From: Sipunculus nudus
Taxonomy: Eukaryota > Annelida > Sipuncula > Golfingiida > Sipunculidae
Direction of reading: 5' to 3'
Length of the DNA stretch: 64,000 nucleotides
NCBI GenBank assembly: GCA_026874595.1
Contig: CM049316.1
Location: 68,846,676-68,910,675 of the forward strand
Position 1 is the first letter of the stretch. Each line of letters opens with the position of its first letter. The notes beneath the pieces were generated by a model, which did not search any database, was not told the DNA's origin, and saw nothing but the letters and a program-made list of their open reading frames with translations. The position numbers and the translations under genes are program-made. Below, one piece after another: positions 12,877-23,224 of the stretch.

Positions 12877-13719
12877 GGCTCTTATATCTTTATCTAGAGG
12901 TCTCGTTGAGGATCTATCAGCATGTAAAGTATGAAGTTATTATTGTAATTATTGACGCAAAATCTTTGCCATGTTTACTGGCGGAAAGTATCCACGTGAC
13001 TTTCTACCTCAATTACATGAACCATGACGCATTAGGTTTCAGATTTGCCAAGGATGGTTACACGATCTCAAACGGTACATCGTAGAAATGGCTGTATCAT
13101 TCCTTGCTATAGGCCCTGAAATATAGAGTTAGCACAAAGCCTTTAAAAGCATAAATGTATACCCTTCTCTATGAATAAGAATAAATTATAAAAAAAACTT
13201 TAAAATGTTATGATTTTATTGAACTCTCTCGATCTTAGGTATTACAGCAAGAGGTTATAACCCTCTTTTACGGCATCAGAGCAGCTTTTGAATGTGAGAC
13301 TATTTTAAATGTATCACCAAGTAAGGACTTCCATCATCCGATTGATAACTGATTCAGTTGTGAAATTTAGGCAATAAAGAAAAAATGCATTTTCTAAGGA
13401 GAAGCTGCAAAAAATCATTTTTCAACAGTTTCTCTGGACGTTCCACCTTCACCCTTCCGTTAAGGATATTCTGAAATGGCACCACTAATCATGACCAGCT
13501 AGTGTACCTCATAATCGCTATACTAAAGTTTTAATGTGTGTGTATGTGTCCATGTGCGGCATCCATAATTTTAACAACTGGCATTGTGCCTTTTCTTGCG
13601 TAGCCCACGTCATTTCTCACAGTTAGCGCCACAGCCCCTTTGAGAAATAATATCCGATTTCTAAGGAGTATCAGTCATAAGAGAATGGGCCTTTGGAGGT
13701 TTCTTTTTTTCTGATGTTA

Positions 13720-13852
13720 AGCGAATGCTGCCGTTCTGTCACGTCGTGATTAATTAAAATCGAAATCAGCAGATGTAAATATAAAAGTATTGTCAGCATC
13801 AATAATGGATTCGGTTACCTCAACAAAAAATCTATAAAAAAAACAAAAAATA
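13720..13852 (+). repeat. SINE 3' fragment
   Basis: The end of this segment, 'cagcatcaataatgga' followed by 'cggttacctc' and 'aacaaaaaa', matches the 3' end of the fuller SINE at 36400-36842. The upstream phrase 'gaatgctgccgttctgtca' also matches that copy's 'gagtgctaccgccctgtca'. The tRNA-like head is missing. Confidence 0.65.
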
Positions 13853-15119
13853 TATATTACATGTTTAAGCCTGTATTCCTTGTTATAGTATATAAAAAAA
13901 CATTTTTCACTAATCAATGGCTACGCCTTGTCACAGCCGATTTATGATAGACCGAAGAGGGCAACATGGTTCCAAATCCGAGTGTTTATCTGGTCCCTGA
14001 CTTCGTGTCCGCGCCGACTCACTTAGGCGATCGTGATTTATCAAAGAGTGTAAGCGGCGGACGGTCTAATTAATTAACCGGTCTGCCTTGCTATTTGTCG
14101 TGGAGTCTTGGGCTCTTCTATTAACCCAGCGATGCTAAACATCGGCGTGTTATATGCACCCCGGGAAATTCAAAGAAATCTTCAAAGTACGACCACGTTG
14201 CTTAGTCCCCAGGGTGGTCGTAATTGGGGGTTCCAATATATATACTTACATATATTATATATTTCCTTCTATATTTCTTGTCCTAAAATTAAGGATATCC
14301 TGTTGGATCCTGACTTTTAAAGTATGTATAATCTTCAGCCTTATAATGAAGGCCTATCATAATAATAATATAAATTATATATCATCTGGGTTCAGCATAA
14401 TCTGACATTCTATTTTGATCAGTATGGCCTGAAATCCTGATCCCTATGCTGTCCTTTAATTTTACCAGTTCACCTCTAACCTGCGAAAAGTAAACCGTGA
14501 AACCGTTATCATTGATGAAAATCGTACTTGTTTTAGGGAAACAGATGATCATCATTCTCATAATAAGTACATACTGAAAATAACTTTCGATAACAAAACA
14601 TCCATTTATATTGTAATCAATGTAAAAGTATCAATATTATAACATTTGATCCAAAATGTGTGCAGTGAACACGTGAACACATTTAATTGGAGGTTGAAAC
14701 ATCCATTGGCATGTGATCTTCAACTTATTAATAATGAAAAAAAAATACATTCAGAAGGTAAATAAAGTTTATGTCGTATCATTTCCTTAAATCTTTCAAT
14801 ACTATTCACACACTTTCCAAACATCACCTATCCTTGCCATACTAGAGTTAAACAATAAAAACAATAGAAATAAAAAATTGAAATATCACATATTATTTGA
14901 ACAGCTGGTAAATATGTAATTATACCAACTTGGAGTGAATCATCAACTTCATTATTATATGATTTATTCTCTTTGTAAATATTATTCTAAATGTTTCCTT
15001 TTTTACAAGGATTCATAATAGGCATCACCTATATAATATGTTGGACATATCTTGATTATAGGAACATAAGGGTGATTATTTTATTATCATATGTAAATTT
15101 GTTACAAAATCGCTTCAAA

Positions 15120-15135
15120 TACACACACATATATA

Positions 15136-15227
<92 letters not shown>
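15120..15227. repeat. Compound (AC)n(TA)n(GA)n microsatellite
   Basis: ACACAC leads into about 80 bp of TA repeats and then about 22 bp of GA repeats. Confidence 0.95.
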
Positions 15228-15330
15228 CGCCTTTTAGATAGACTTATAGACTTATTTATTATTACAAGAACTTTCGAAGCGCACAGGCTTCTACGTCAGG
15301 TGGTCACGTTTTGACTATATTGTTTCATTC
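15228..15330 (-). mobile_element. Penelope-like element 3' remnant with hammerhead-like core (tentative)
   Basis: On the minus strand, CCTGACGTA is followed by a 5-bp hairpin GAAGC-CTGTGC-GCTTC and then GAAAG (15271-15300). This resembles the CUGANGA-stem II-GAAA core of hammerhead motifs found at the ends of Penelope-like elements. It abuts a microsatellite, as such elements often do. Residue 9 appears changed or an extra base is present, and stems I and III are not evident. No RT frame accompanies it. Confidence 0.35.
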
Positions 15331-15757
15331 ATATGTTTTCATGATTTTTTTTTTCATTCACCTTTGAATATTCATATTCTTACCCTTTACAATATAAATC
15401 GCATGACCCTAAATATAATTATTTATATCTACTCATTTAACAATTGACATTGTAAATATCAGTTAGTATACATACAAAAATGAACACTTTACTAAATCCA
15501 ATGAATCTTGTGTGCAGTTATTTCCAAATCAGTATACAGGACCAGAGCAAAGCGGCAGCACTGTTTTGTTGCATTTTCTGTGCTGCAAGTATTGTAATGG
15601 AATTGTCTGTATTTGAAATCTTTATTTTCTATTAAAATATCTTGTCATGAATATATCATATATTTTAATGTACATTTTCTAGTTTTAAAATCCTGTAAAA
15701 AAACTTAATTCTAATAATTTTGGTTGGTTCTTGACATGTTTTTTATTCTGATTTCAG

Positions 15758-16059
15758 AAATTAATAAAAATGCAATCACAGTGCTTGAGAAACAGGACAA
15801 ACTGGATGATGATTCATCGGATGATCTCACACCCTAAGAAGATAAAGCTCAGTATTCAAACGATGGAAATCATGGGAGGAAAGCCGTAGTAAATGCGGAG
15901 AAAAAGGTGCCTGTTCCACTTGATCCAAAGACTCTGAATACCAGTTTACATACTGGATCTTTGGTTGAAATAAATCTGAAGAGAATTCCAACTTTTGGGG
16001 TTATCCGTTGGATTGGTTATTGTCAGAACCCTAACAGACCATTAGTCGGAATTGAAATG
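15758..16059 (+). pseudogene. CYLD: CYLD CAP-Gly exon (N-terminal half of last CAP-Gly), with in-frame TAA
   Basis: The acceptor is TTTCAG (15752-15757) and the donor ATG|GTATGT. The exon is 302 bp: two bases complete the codon begun by a phase-1 exon, followed by 100 codons. The C-terminal part has HTGSLVEI, PTFGVIRWIG and RPLVGIEM. This is the start of the CAP-Gly domain immediately before the USP domain of CYLD, whose vertebrate equivalent reads GVIRWIG at the same place. The rest of the CAP-Gly (GCTDGTFRG-type segment) should be in the next exon, which is not found. The N-terminal half is a low-complexity acidic linker. A TAA at 15835-15837 interrupts this linker after DDSSDDLTP, and the same frame resumes as EDKAQYSNDG. 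This single nonsense change in an otherwise open exon is the main sign of decay. Confidence 0.85.
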
Positions 16060-16326
16060 GTATGTGATTCATTATGTGCATAATTTGTTCACTAATCATA
16101 TGAGTCTGAATTGTCTGCATCACTGTCATTTTCTGTTTACATATTCTACTTTTTAATCCATTTTAAATTTTCTGCCAAATTATTGGGATAATATCCATAT
16201 ATGGTACCTTCAGATAAATATCCTTTGGCAGGGGACCAGGATTTATTTTTGAGACCCTCATATTACAACAATCATGTCCGTATCTCAGCTGTGGTATTAT
16301 CTGGTGTCCTGAAAATTTATATTTAT

Positions 16327-16379
<53 letters not shown>

Positions 16380-17787
16380 TCATGACTAATTAACATCAGT
16401 GGGATCTGTATTTCAAATATGGTTTCATCTAGTATTCCGATATACGTGTTAATTGATCATAGCTAGTACGATCAGTTCCTCAAGACTGAAGCCACCACCG
16501 GTATTTTAGCTCAACGGACTGATGGTCATCTGATCACTCGTCCGTTAACAAGGCAGAAATCGTAACCGTTTGGGGGTTATAGGACCTTCTGACTTTACAA
16601 CCAGGGAGGTCCTGAAAATATGTTATAGGAAATATGAAATTAGGTCACTGCGATCTATATTCGCTGAGTTAGGGGGTCTGTTTGTGCACCCCAGGAAAAT
16701 AAAAAATATGCAAAAGCAAATGTATCTGAATAACAAATGCAATGGTTTCCATGATTCTTCCCATGCATATGGATCATAGACAGTTTCATCAAGTCTTAAG
16801 ACTGGTGGCGCCATCCAGTATTTTCTGATTTTTCGCTTAGTTAACTGAAAGTAATCTCAGCTATAGTTATGATTTTTTGTCTGTCATCCGCCTGCCCGCT
16901 AGACTTGCACGATTAAAGTTAAAAAACCGTCAAACTTACGATTCCAAAATTTCACCTATAGTTTGATGAAGTTTTCCTGTAAAAGCAAAAAAATGGGTCA
17001 CTTTCTTTTAATGAGAAATTAAGGAGAAACCATATTTCATTAAAAACCTATTGTTACACTTACCTACCCAATATCAAAGCCACTCGTATTTTTATGTTCA
17101 TATTTAAGACGAATATTCCTCTATATATTTCATATGTATGTGTCAAATAAGGTACGCGAAATGAGGTCAATCTTACATAATTAGTTATGGGCCAGAATAT
17201 AACTTACCTCATCAAAACAGCAAGAAATAAATATTGACACTTAACACGGTAACTGTTAAAGCTAGAGACTTTTATTTCACGGATTTAACTGTATTCAATC
17301 AGATTTAATTGTATACCAAAATTTGATTAGACAAGTAAATTGTTTACGTTTTAAGCATAAATGTAAAATCCATACCGTAAATATTGCACAACTTTGATTT
17401 CTTTTCACAGCATGGATTTAATTTGTTAAATGCAGAAAAGATTTCAAGGGACTCCGTTGTGTTTATGTTCATTGTCAAGCCCACTTCTGGACACTTGAGG
17501 CCCCCTGATACACCCATGCATTATTAGTTATACATCACTGGGGAGCACCCCTGCTGTCTAAGGTGTATGGTTATTCTCATATCCCTCGCACCTGCCCCCA
17601 AGGGTTGTAAAGCTGTTTTCACTCTAATGTAATAAACCTTTCTTAAAATAGAAATGTAAGGAGTATTTCAGAAAATGCTATGTTGTGGTAATGTGGCAAT
17701 TTAAAAGAAATTACTTTCTTTTAGATAATTTTTACTCATTAATTAATCAAACTATAATTGAATCCAGCTGAATGCATAATTTGAAAA
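16060..17787. repeat. Repeat-filled intron segment
   Basis: It contains a (TA)n run (16331-16376). It also holds a copy of the family with 'aggtcactgcgatctatattcgctgag' and GGTGGCGCCATC (about 16500-16860). A copy of the family with 'tttaagcataaatgtaaaatc' and 'gcacccctgctgtc' follows (about 16905-17690). The missing CYLD exons (rest of CAP-Gly, USP Cys box) should lie here and were not found. Confidence 0.55.
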
Positions 17788-17789
17788 TA

Positions 17790-17811
17790 CAGTCGGACCC
17801 CGTTAATCCGG
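17790..17811 (+). repeat. Left terminal inverted repeat of the pogo-like element
   Basis: CAGTCGGACCCCGTTAATCC heads the element. It matches the reverse complement of the right end with about four mismatches. Confidence 0.9.
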
Positions 17812-18156
17812 CACCATCGGGGATTAGGAAGTATGCCGGATAACGCAGTTTGCCGGATTACGTATCAGGGACACCCACAGCTAAAAACACAAACCCAGGG
17901 AAGAGCAATATTTGCCGTATCTTTGATTATAATTAAAAATGAATTATATTATGCATAAAGTAAAGATTGAGTAATAATAAAAGTAAATAAAACACTTCAA
18001 ACAATGTGCAAATAAACTTTATTCAAAAGTTCCAGCAGAATGTATCGATACAAAAAATAATGCAAATCGGAGGTATTACAGAATCATCACCTATATACAA
18101 TGTCAATATACATTTTTACACAGTGTGACTAGTTTTCACCAGGGTAAATGACTGAG

Positions 18157-19062
18157 TTATTTTGCACTGAAGTATCTGTCCAATGTGCACTGCTTGTTGT
18201 CACGGAGAGCGGCTGAATTGAGTCTAGACAGCATGTCTCGCAGTAGCAGCAAATCCCGCTCGCCGAAATCCTGGGGCTTCGTCTCCGCGTATCTGACCAG
18301 ATCCCGCAGTCCCTGTCTGGCGATCTTAGCAGTTGGCGGCTGCTGTTCGTCCGGACTCGCATCACACTCGTCCTCGCTATCATCATCGTCTTTCTTCCCG
18401 ACCGACACAATATCCAAAATGTCCGCGTCACTAAGCATATCTCCTGTAGGAACACCGGAATCAACCACGAGATATTCATCCGCTGTCAGCGTGTTTTCGA
18501 TTGGTAGCTGAGCGACAACTCGGGCAAGCTCGGCAGTATCCGGCAGTGACGCAGAAGGGGGCGGGGCTGTCTCATCGCTGTTTGGGAGAATGCCTGTATG
18601 CTTGAAACAGTTGGCGATAGACTGCTCGCTGACCTCGTTCCAAGCCTGTCTTATGAAGTAGATTGCATCTTTCACAGACGTTTTCTCTATTGCCCCACGG
18701 TCCTCAACTTGTGCAATCCAGTCCTTTGCCTGTATCTTTCTGTAGTGACATTTGAGAATGTCAGTGGAAACGATCGCTCCGTGGGCCACAATGTCTTTAA
18801 ACCATAGTGTCAATGCCTCTTCCAGCTGTGGATGCTTGCCCATTTTCATCCTTTTCACTCTGTCTGTGCTTTCATCCTTTTTCAGCCTCTTGTCTTTGTT
18901 TGACAGTATGTCTGACACAGCCTGACGACCAATGTCAATCTTGTGTTCAGTAGCAACCCATCCCACGATGTCTCTCTGTGTCGCCTTTGGGTGTTTTTCT
19001 TTGTAGAGGCAGATGTCTCTCTTCAGAGAAACATTGATTTCACAGCGCTTTCGTTTCGGCAT
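18157..19062 (-). CDS. Catalytic-domain-deleted pogo/Tigger transposase, ORF intact
   Basis: This is a 301-codon open frame from ATG at 19062. Residues 1-55 form a pipsqueak/CENP-B N-terminal helix-turn-helix (MPKRKRCEINVSLKR, then RQAVSDILSNK). Residues 70-115 resemble the second CENP-B HTH (KHPQLEEALTLWFKDI). The sequence then jumps to the segment normally found at the end of the DDE domain: IYFIRQAWNEVSEQSIANCF followed by KHTGILPN. The roughly 250-residue catalytic DDE core is absent, yet the frame stays open across the junction. The tail is acidic (DDDDSEDECDASPDEQQ). Full Tigger transposases are about 450-600 residues. Such a protein could bind the transposon ends but not cut, so it may be a repressor-like or simply a defective copy. 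Confidence 0.85.
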   Translation of the reverse strand: MPKRKRCEINVSLKRDICLYKEKHPKATQRDIVGWVATEHKIDIGRQAVSDILSNKDKRLKKDESTDRVKRMKMGKHPQLEEALTLWFKDIVAHGAIVSTDILKCHYRKIQAKDWIAQVEDRGAIEKTSVKDAIYFIRQAWNEVSEQSIANCFKHTGILPNSDETAPPPSASLPDTAELARVVAQLPIENTLTADEYLVVDSGVPTGDMLSDADILDIVSVGKKDDDDSEDECDASPDEQQPPTAKIARQGLRDLVRYAETKPQDFGERDLLLLRDMLSRLNSAALRDNKQCTLDRYFSAK

Positions 19063-19340
19063 GGCTGGCGTATGTCAATGACGATAATAAATACTCTTTA
19101 ATCACTGCAGTATTTATAGGCATAAAAATCTTTAATTATTCACTCTTTTTAGTTTGTTTGTTCTTTGAAGTCACTTTAAACATAATTAAATAGAATCAAA
19201 ACAAGTGACAAACGTAAAACACAATGATTAAATCTACTCAACATTGACACGTTGTTTATGTTTGCAATCAACAAGCGAGACCAATACACCCTTTCATGTA
19301 TGATGGGTCGACGCTTCCGACCAAACAATCATTCGGTCAA

Positions 19341-19555
19341 AGCTAATTAATTATCAGTTTACACCGAAACCGCGGGTCTGTTTGCTCTGCACGCATGACC
19401 GCCAGTGAGCCGTATGATGTTCACCGGCCGGGAAGTCACAGCTAATTAATCATCAGTTTACACCGAAACCGCGGGTCTGTTTGCTCTGCCGGGCGTGCGA
19501 CTTATGCATGACCGGCAGTGAGCTGTTTGATGTTCACCGGCGGGGAAGTCACTGA
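19341..19555. repeat. Direct duplication of about 95 bp inside the transposon
   Basis: The segment starting AGCTAATTAAT and running through 'ccgaaaccgcgggtctgttt' to 'gatgttcaccggc.gggaagtcac' occurs twice in tandem, near 19341-19438 and 19440-19553, upstream of the transposase start. Confidence 0.8.
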
Positions 19556-19724
19556 GGCGTGCCGGATTACGTAGATGATGTTTATCATAAATAGGGATGT
19601 TGGTTCTCGGTAGTTGTGCCGGAGCCGGATTACGCAAAAAGCCGGATTACGACCTAAAATATAATGTGGGAAATCCGTTCTCAAGAAATGTGCCGGTTTA
19701 CGCCGAATGCCGGACTATCGAAGG

Positions 19725-19746
19725 CCGGATTAGAAGGGTGCGACTG
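19725..19746 (-). repeat. Right terminal inverted repeat of the pogo-like element
   Basis: On the minus strand it reads CAGTCGCACCCTTCTAATCC and mirrors the left end. TA follows outside. Confidence 0.9.
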
Positions 19747-20072
19747 TAATTACATCATATTGTACAACCAATAATTTTAAAAAAAATTTATATATAAATA
19801 TATCTAGAGCAAATACTCGGCTTGGTTGACTCCACGCCATGATAACTAGGATATGGAAAGTGATTAAGAGGAATCCTGAATGCTTATAGAACAATATTAG
19901 AGAACACCATGATTCCATGGTTGTCTTTTGACAATACATGGACCCTGTAATAAAATTTTCTAAGAAAAGCAATTTAGGTAATTTCATGGAAAGTACTTTA
20001 TTTTTATTAATGTCTAGACCCGAAACATAGGTAATATCTTCAACAATAAGTATTTTTTATTGGTCATTTTAG

Positions 20073-20198
20073 TCCCCAGGATATGTGAATTTTGTGGGGT
20101 AGAGCAGGCTGTGGCAGAATGTGGCCAGTGTTATCCACATATTGGAGAAAAAAAAAGACATGTGTGTGATACCCTTCTGTAAAGAATGCCGTGATGTG
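20073..20198 (+). pseudogene. CYLD: CYLD C-terminal zinc-module exon with +1 frameshift
   Basis: The acceptor is ATTTTAG and the donor GATGTG|GTAAGC. The product begins PRICEFCGVEQAVAECGQCY, matching the CxxC...CxxC start of the B-box-like zinc module embedded in the CYLD USP domain. It should then continue to FCKECRDV. In the sequence these two halves lie in different frames, separated at a run of nine A (about 20148-20156). Length confirms this: 126 bp is one more than a phase 1-to-0 exon allows. The frameshift may be real decay or a homopolymer error. The first frame would end at a TAA (about 20180). Confidence 0.82.
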
Positions 20199-20228
20199 GT
20201 AAGCACAACTGAAATTGCTCAATTCAAG

Positions 20229-20229
<1 letters not shown>

Positions 20230-20262
<33 letters not shown>

Positions 20263-20263
20263 T

Positions 20264-20300
<37 letters not shown>
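20230..20300. repeat. (TA)n microsatellite
   Basis: Two TA runs are separated by TTATG; together they span about 70 bp. Confidence 0.93.
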
Positions 20301-20304
<4 letters not shown>

Positions 20305-20691
20305 TAGATTCTTTCGAAAGAGAGCATACCTGTCTCAATGTCATTACATCTTGAAACATTGTCTGTCTGATGAGATAATACATTTTTTAACCAATCAAGC
20401 TATAGACTTTAAAATTAAAAAAAAACACTTTTTGGATGAAAATATGTTTTTAACAAAAAAATGTGAAACAGTTTATGATGGTTTTTTTATACCTTTAATG
20501 GCAATTGCGTTCAATTAAGACCCTTCTTGAAAGTATAACATAACATTTTTTAAGATATAGAAAGTTAACTGTCAGCTGATATCCTGTATTTTAATGCCAT
20601 TTTGATTAATTGTAAAACTTGTGGACTTACAAAAGAGCATCAGCTGGTTGTGCATCTGAATCAAACCGTTCATTGCTGCAGTCCTTTTCAG

Positions 20692-20905
20692 TTCCACAGG
20701 CACCCTGATAGAAAAGGTCACAAGAGAATGGCATTACCAGCTGTGAAGAAGCAATCAACTGCAACTGCTGTTTCTGCTGCACAAGAGAAGCTGGAGTTGT
20801 TTGCAGTCCTTTGCATTGAAACTAGCCATTTTGTGTCTTTTGTTAAAACTGGAACAGGTGACACTGCAGAGTGGATTTTCTTTGACAGCATGGCAGACAG
20901 ATAAG
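20692..20905 (+). pseudogene. CYLD: CYLD His-box exon (end of USP catalytic domain), with in-frame TAA
   Basis: The acceptor GTCCTTTTCAG is strong and the donor is TAAG|GTATTT. The exon is 214 bp, phase 0 to 1, which fits its neighbours. The product reads FHRHPDRKGHKRMALP, completing the zinc module. After a linker it continues ELFAVLCIETSHFVSFVK and EWIFFDSMADR. The His in ETSHF and the Asp in FFDSM occupy the USP catalytic His and Asp positions; the vertebrate equivalents are ETSHYVAF and FFDSMADR. Directly after MADR the codon is TAA (20902-20904), and the next codon spans the intron in the same frame. A second single nonsense change therefore truncates the protein before its last exon. 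Confidence 0.88.
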
Positions 20906-21690
20906 GTATTTCACACATTTTGTGGAGATTCATTTGCCAGGATAGTTATGCAGTCATGACTTGAAAATCAATTACCAATTATAAATATTTATATCTCAGC
21001 TCACTATAAATCATCTGAGCTAAAGCGATGTCCGGCTGTTAACAGGGCATGTTTTCAAAACGTGGACCTCGTTGAACCGTTGTATTGTGCAATTTCTTGG
21101 AAAGATATGTACATGTTTAACATGATAATTGTTCAAACTAGACACTTCCAGAGATATAAATTTATATAATCAAGGTTCAATGGTATACCAATAATTAGAT
21201 CTGACTTTTGTAAAAAGAAAATTAATTATAAGCATAAATATAAAATCAGTACCTTATATTTGGCCCAGCTTTGACCATGGCACGGTTTTTTTTAGCTCAG
21301 CTGGCTATAAGTCATCTGATCTATAGGGATTGTTTTTTGTCCATTCAGCTGGCCAGCCGGTTGTTAACAAGGCATGTTCTGAAACAATTGGGCCTAAGAA
21401 TCCGAAATGCAGCATACACTTAGGTTCCGTTTGATTGTGGATTTCAGGACGTGAGCGCGGTGTTATAAAAAACAAGAACGGCATGGGCACGGCACTCTTG
21501 TGAAGATGGCAGCGCATTCCATCCTCCTTGACGAACTCTTGTCATCCAAAATATTAATTTGGGAATAAAAGCTTATCTTATGTCAGTTTCTTGCAAACAA
21601 TTTAAAACCATTTTACTTACATTAAATTTAATGTTTAAGGCATTTTTAACATTCCCTTTTTAATCATTTTGTCAGGGTGAACCTGCCAGT
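20906..21690. repeat. Intron with dispersed repeat fragments
   Basis: It contains copies of the 'ataagcataaatataaaatcagtacctta' family (about 21040-21290) and of the 'ttagctcagctggctataagtcatctgatc' family (about 21290-21510). No coding exon is seen. Confidence 0.55.
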
Positions 21691-22089
21691 TCCTGATATC
21701 GCCCGCCTCTAATGTCACAGTACAAGTCCCACCCTGCATCGGAGCAGGAGGGAGAATCTGACCTAGACAACAAAACTCCCAAATGCCGTTTTATTTGTAC
21801 TCACGTGACAGCCCTTGTCCAAATTAAATGCTGCCTTAGATATCCCAAAGTTCTCCTACCAAATCGAAAACTGGGTCACTGTGACTTCATTGTATCAGCC
21901 AAAACAGAGTTTTGCGGCTACTCTGTTTTCAGCCGAAAGCCGCCGCCGCCACATAAGTTTTCGGAGAACTTTATGTTATGGACGGAATTTTATGAAATTC
22001 GGGATTATAATCGGGTCACATGTGAACTGCTGCGACCTCATTTTGGGTTGACCTTTCCTCTCTGCATGTTACCCACCTGTGCGTCTGTT

Positions 22090-23110
22090 TTCACACAACC
22101 TACATATCTTGGGACCCGTTTGACACATCAGCCTAAAACTTGGATAGCTTTATATCATACACAAAACTGTTGGCACTATTTTTGCGCAGCGTCCATCTGT
22201 TCATCTGCTGCCTAGAGCTAAAATCACTAATATCTCTGCAGTGGTTTGCCGTATCCGCCGGAAATTTTGTAGGCGTATACATCTCAGATAGAGTACTCGT
22301 TTATATAACAGGTTGTGTCGCCACCTGTAATCATGGATACGCTGCAAACATCCATGATAACAACTCAGGGCTTTTTTGACATATCAGCCTGAAAGTTTGC
22401 ATGTGTATAGAACTTACATAACTCTGTATTATATGTAACACTGGTGGCACCACCTGCAACCATTTTTGCATGGTGTCCATCAGTTTGTGTGTCGGGGAAA
22501 TAATTGCACATATCTCTTGGCAGTGGTTTGACTTATCTGCCTGAAGTTTTGCATATTTATACATCTTGGATAGCTTTTTTATTTTATGACAGGTGGCGCC
22601 ACCTACATTCACATTTACGCTGCACACACCAATGCTCATATCTCGGGAACTGTTTGACTGATTGGGCCACAATTTTGCATGTGTATAAATCTCACATAGC
22701 TCTTAATCATAGGCAAAACTGGTGACATCTTTGATAGATTTCTTTTTTATGTGACAGGTTGCGCAATCTTTTTCTCATGCTTACACTGCAAAAAAAATGC
22801 TAATATCTCAGGACTGGTTTTGCCCGTTGGCCTAAAATTTTGCATGTTTACAGAGCTTACATCGCTCTTTATCATAAACGAAACTGGAGACGCCCCTCGC
22901 AACCACTTTTGCATGGTGTCCATCTGTATGTTTGTCTAGGGGAAAAAATCACTCTAATCTCGGCAGTGGCCTGATTGATCCGCCTGAAAGTTGTGTACAC
23001 AGCAATCTTAGATAGCTTTCTCGTTCAAATGACATGTAGCGCAATCTACAATCATGTTTACATTGCAGACATTCATGCTAATATGCAACACGTACATCCC
23101 ACTCTGTTTC
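22090..23110 (+). repeat. Degenerate tandem array of about 140-150-bp units
   Basis: Landmarks repeat in the same order: 'cagtggtttg', 'tgcctgaaa.tttgcat', 'gtatacatctcagatagct', 'acaggtggcgccacct', 'gctgcaaacatccatg' and 'ttttgcatggtgtccatc'. The 'gcagtgg' landmark falls near 22239, 22520 and 22963. At least six half-units can be recognised. The 167-codon open frame at 21712-22215 overlaps this repeat and is not a gene. Confidence 0.65.
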
Positions 23111-23224
23111 CCCTTGTCACTCAATCCATGCCTAACTTCACCTGTACCACTCTGATTTTGGCAGATACACGTAGTCGCTTATCGACTGCCGATATCTGGT
23201 TCCTTTGAGAAAAAAACCTTTGTT

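Larger units (their letters stand above)
8815..15757 (+). other. Large intron, no convincing exon
   Basis: This AT-rich 6.9-kb stretch contains a 118-nt hairpin (12759-12876), a SINE tail (13720-13852), a compound microsatellite (15120-15227) and a Penelope-like 3' remnant. A 100-codon open frame at 9497-9799 lacks family resemblance and is not called. Confidence 0.6.
17788..19748 (-). mobile_element. pogo/Tigger-like DNA transposon with TA target duplication
   Basis: The element proper is 17790-19746 (1957 bp). Terminal inverted repeats begin CAGTCG at both ends and agree over most of 22 bp, ending in TAATCCGG. TA is duplicated directly outside each end (17788-17789 and 19747-19748). Subterminal GCCGGATTACG-like motifs are repeated on both sides. 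One minus-strand transposase-derived ORF lies inside. TIRs, TA duplication and the CENP-B-type DNA-binding region place it in the pogo/Tigger group of Tc1/mariner elements. The termini look intact, so the insertion is fairly young or mobilisable in trans. Confidence 0.93.

Noticed and set aside
17411-17527. Possible CYLD exon after TTTTCACAG
   Set aside because: The sequence matches a dispersed repeat family also found at 23.5, 32.0 and 34.8 kb.
20602-20691. Upstream extension of the His-box exon (open frame from 20602)
   Set aside because: The strong acceptor at 20691 and alignment to the CYLD zinc module both place the exon start at 20692; the extra residues have no CYLD counterpart.
21712-22215. 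167-codon plus-strand open frame
   Set aside because: It overlaps a tandem/dispersed repeat, shows no domain, has repeat-derived phrases in several frames and lacks splice or homology support.
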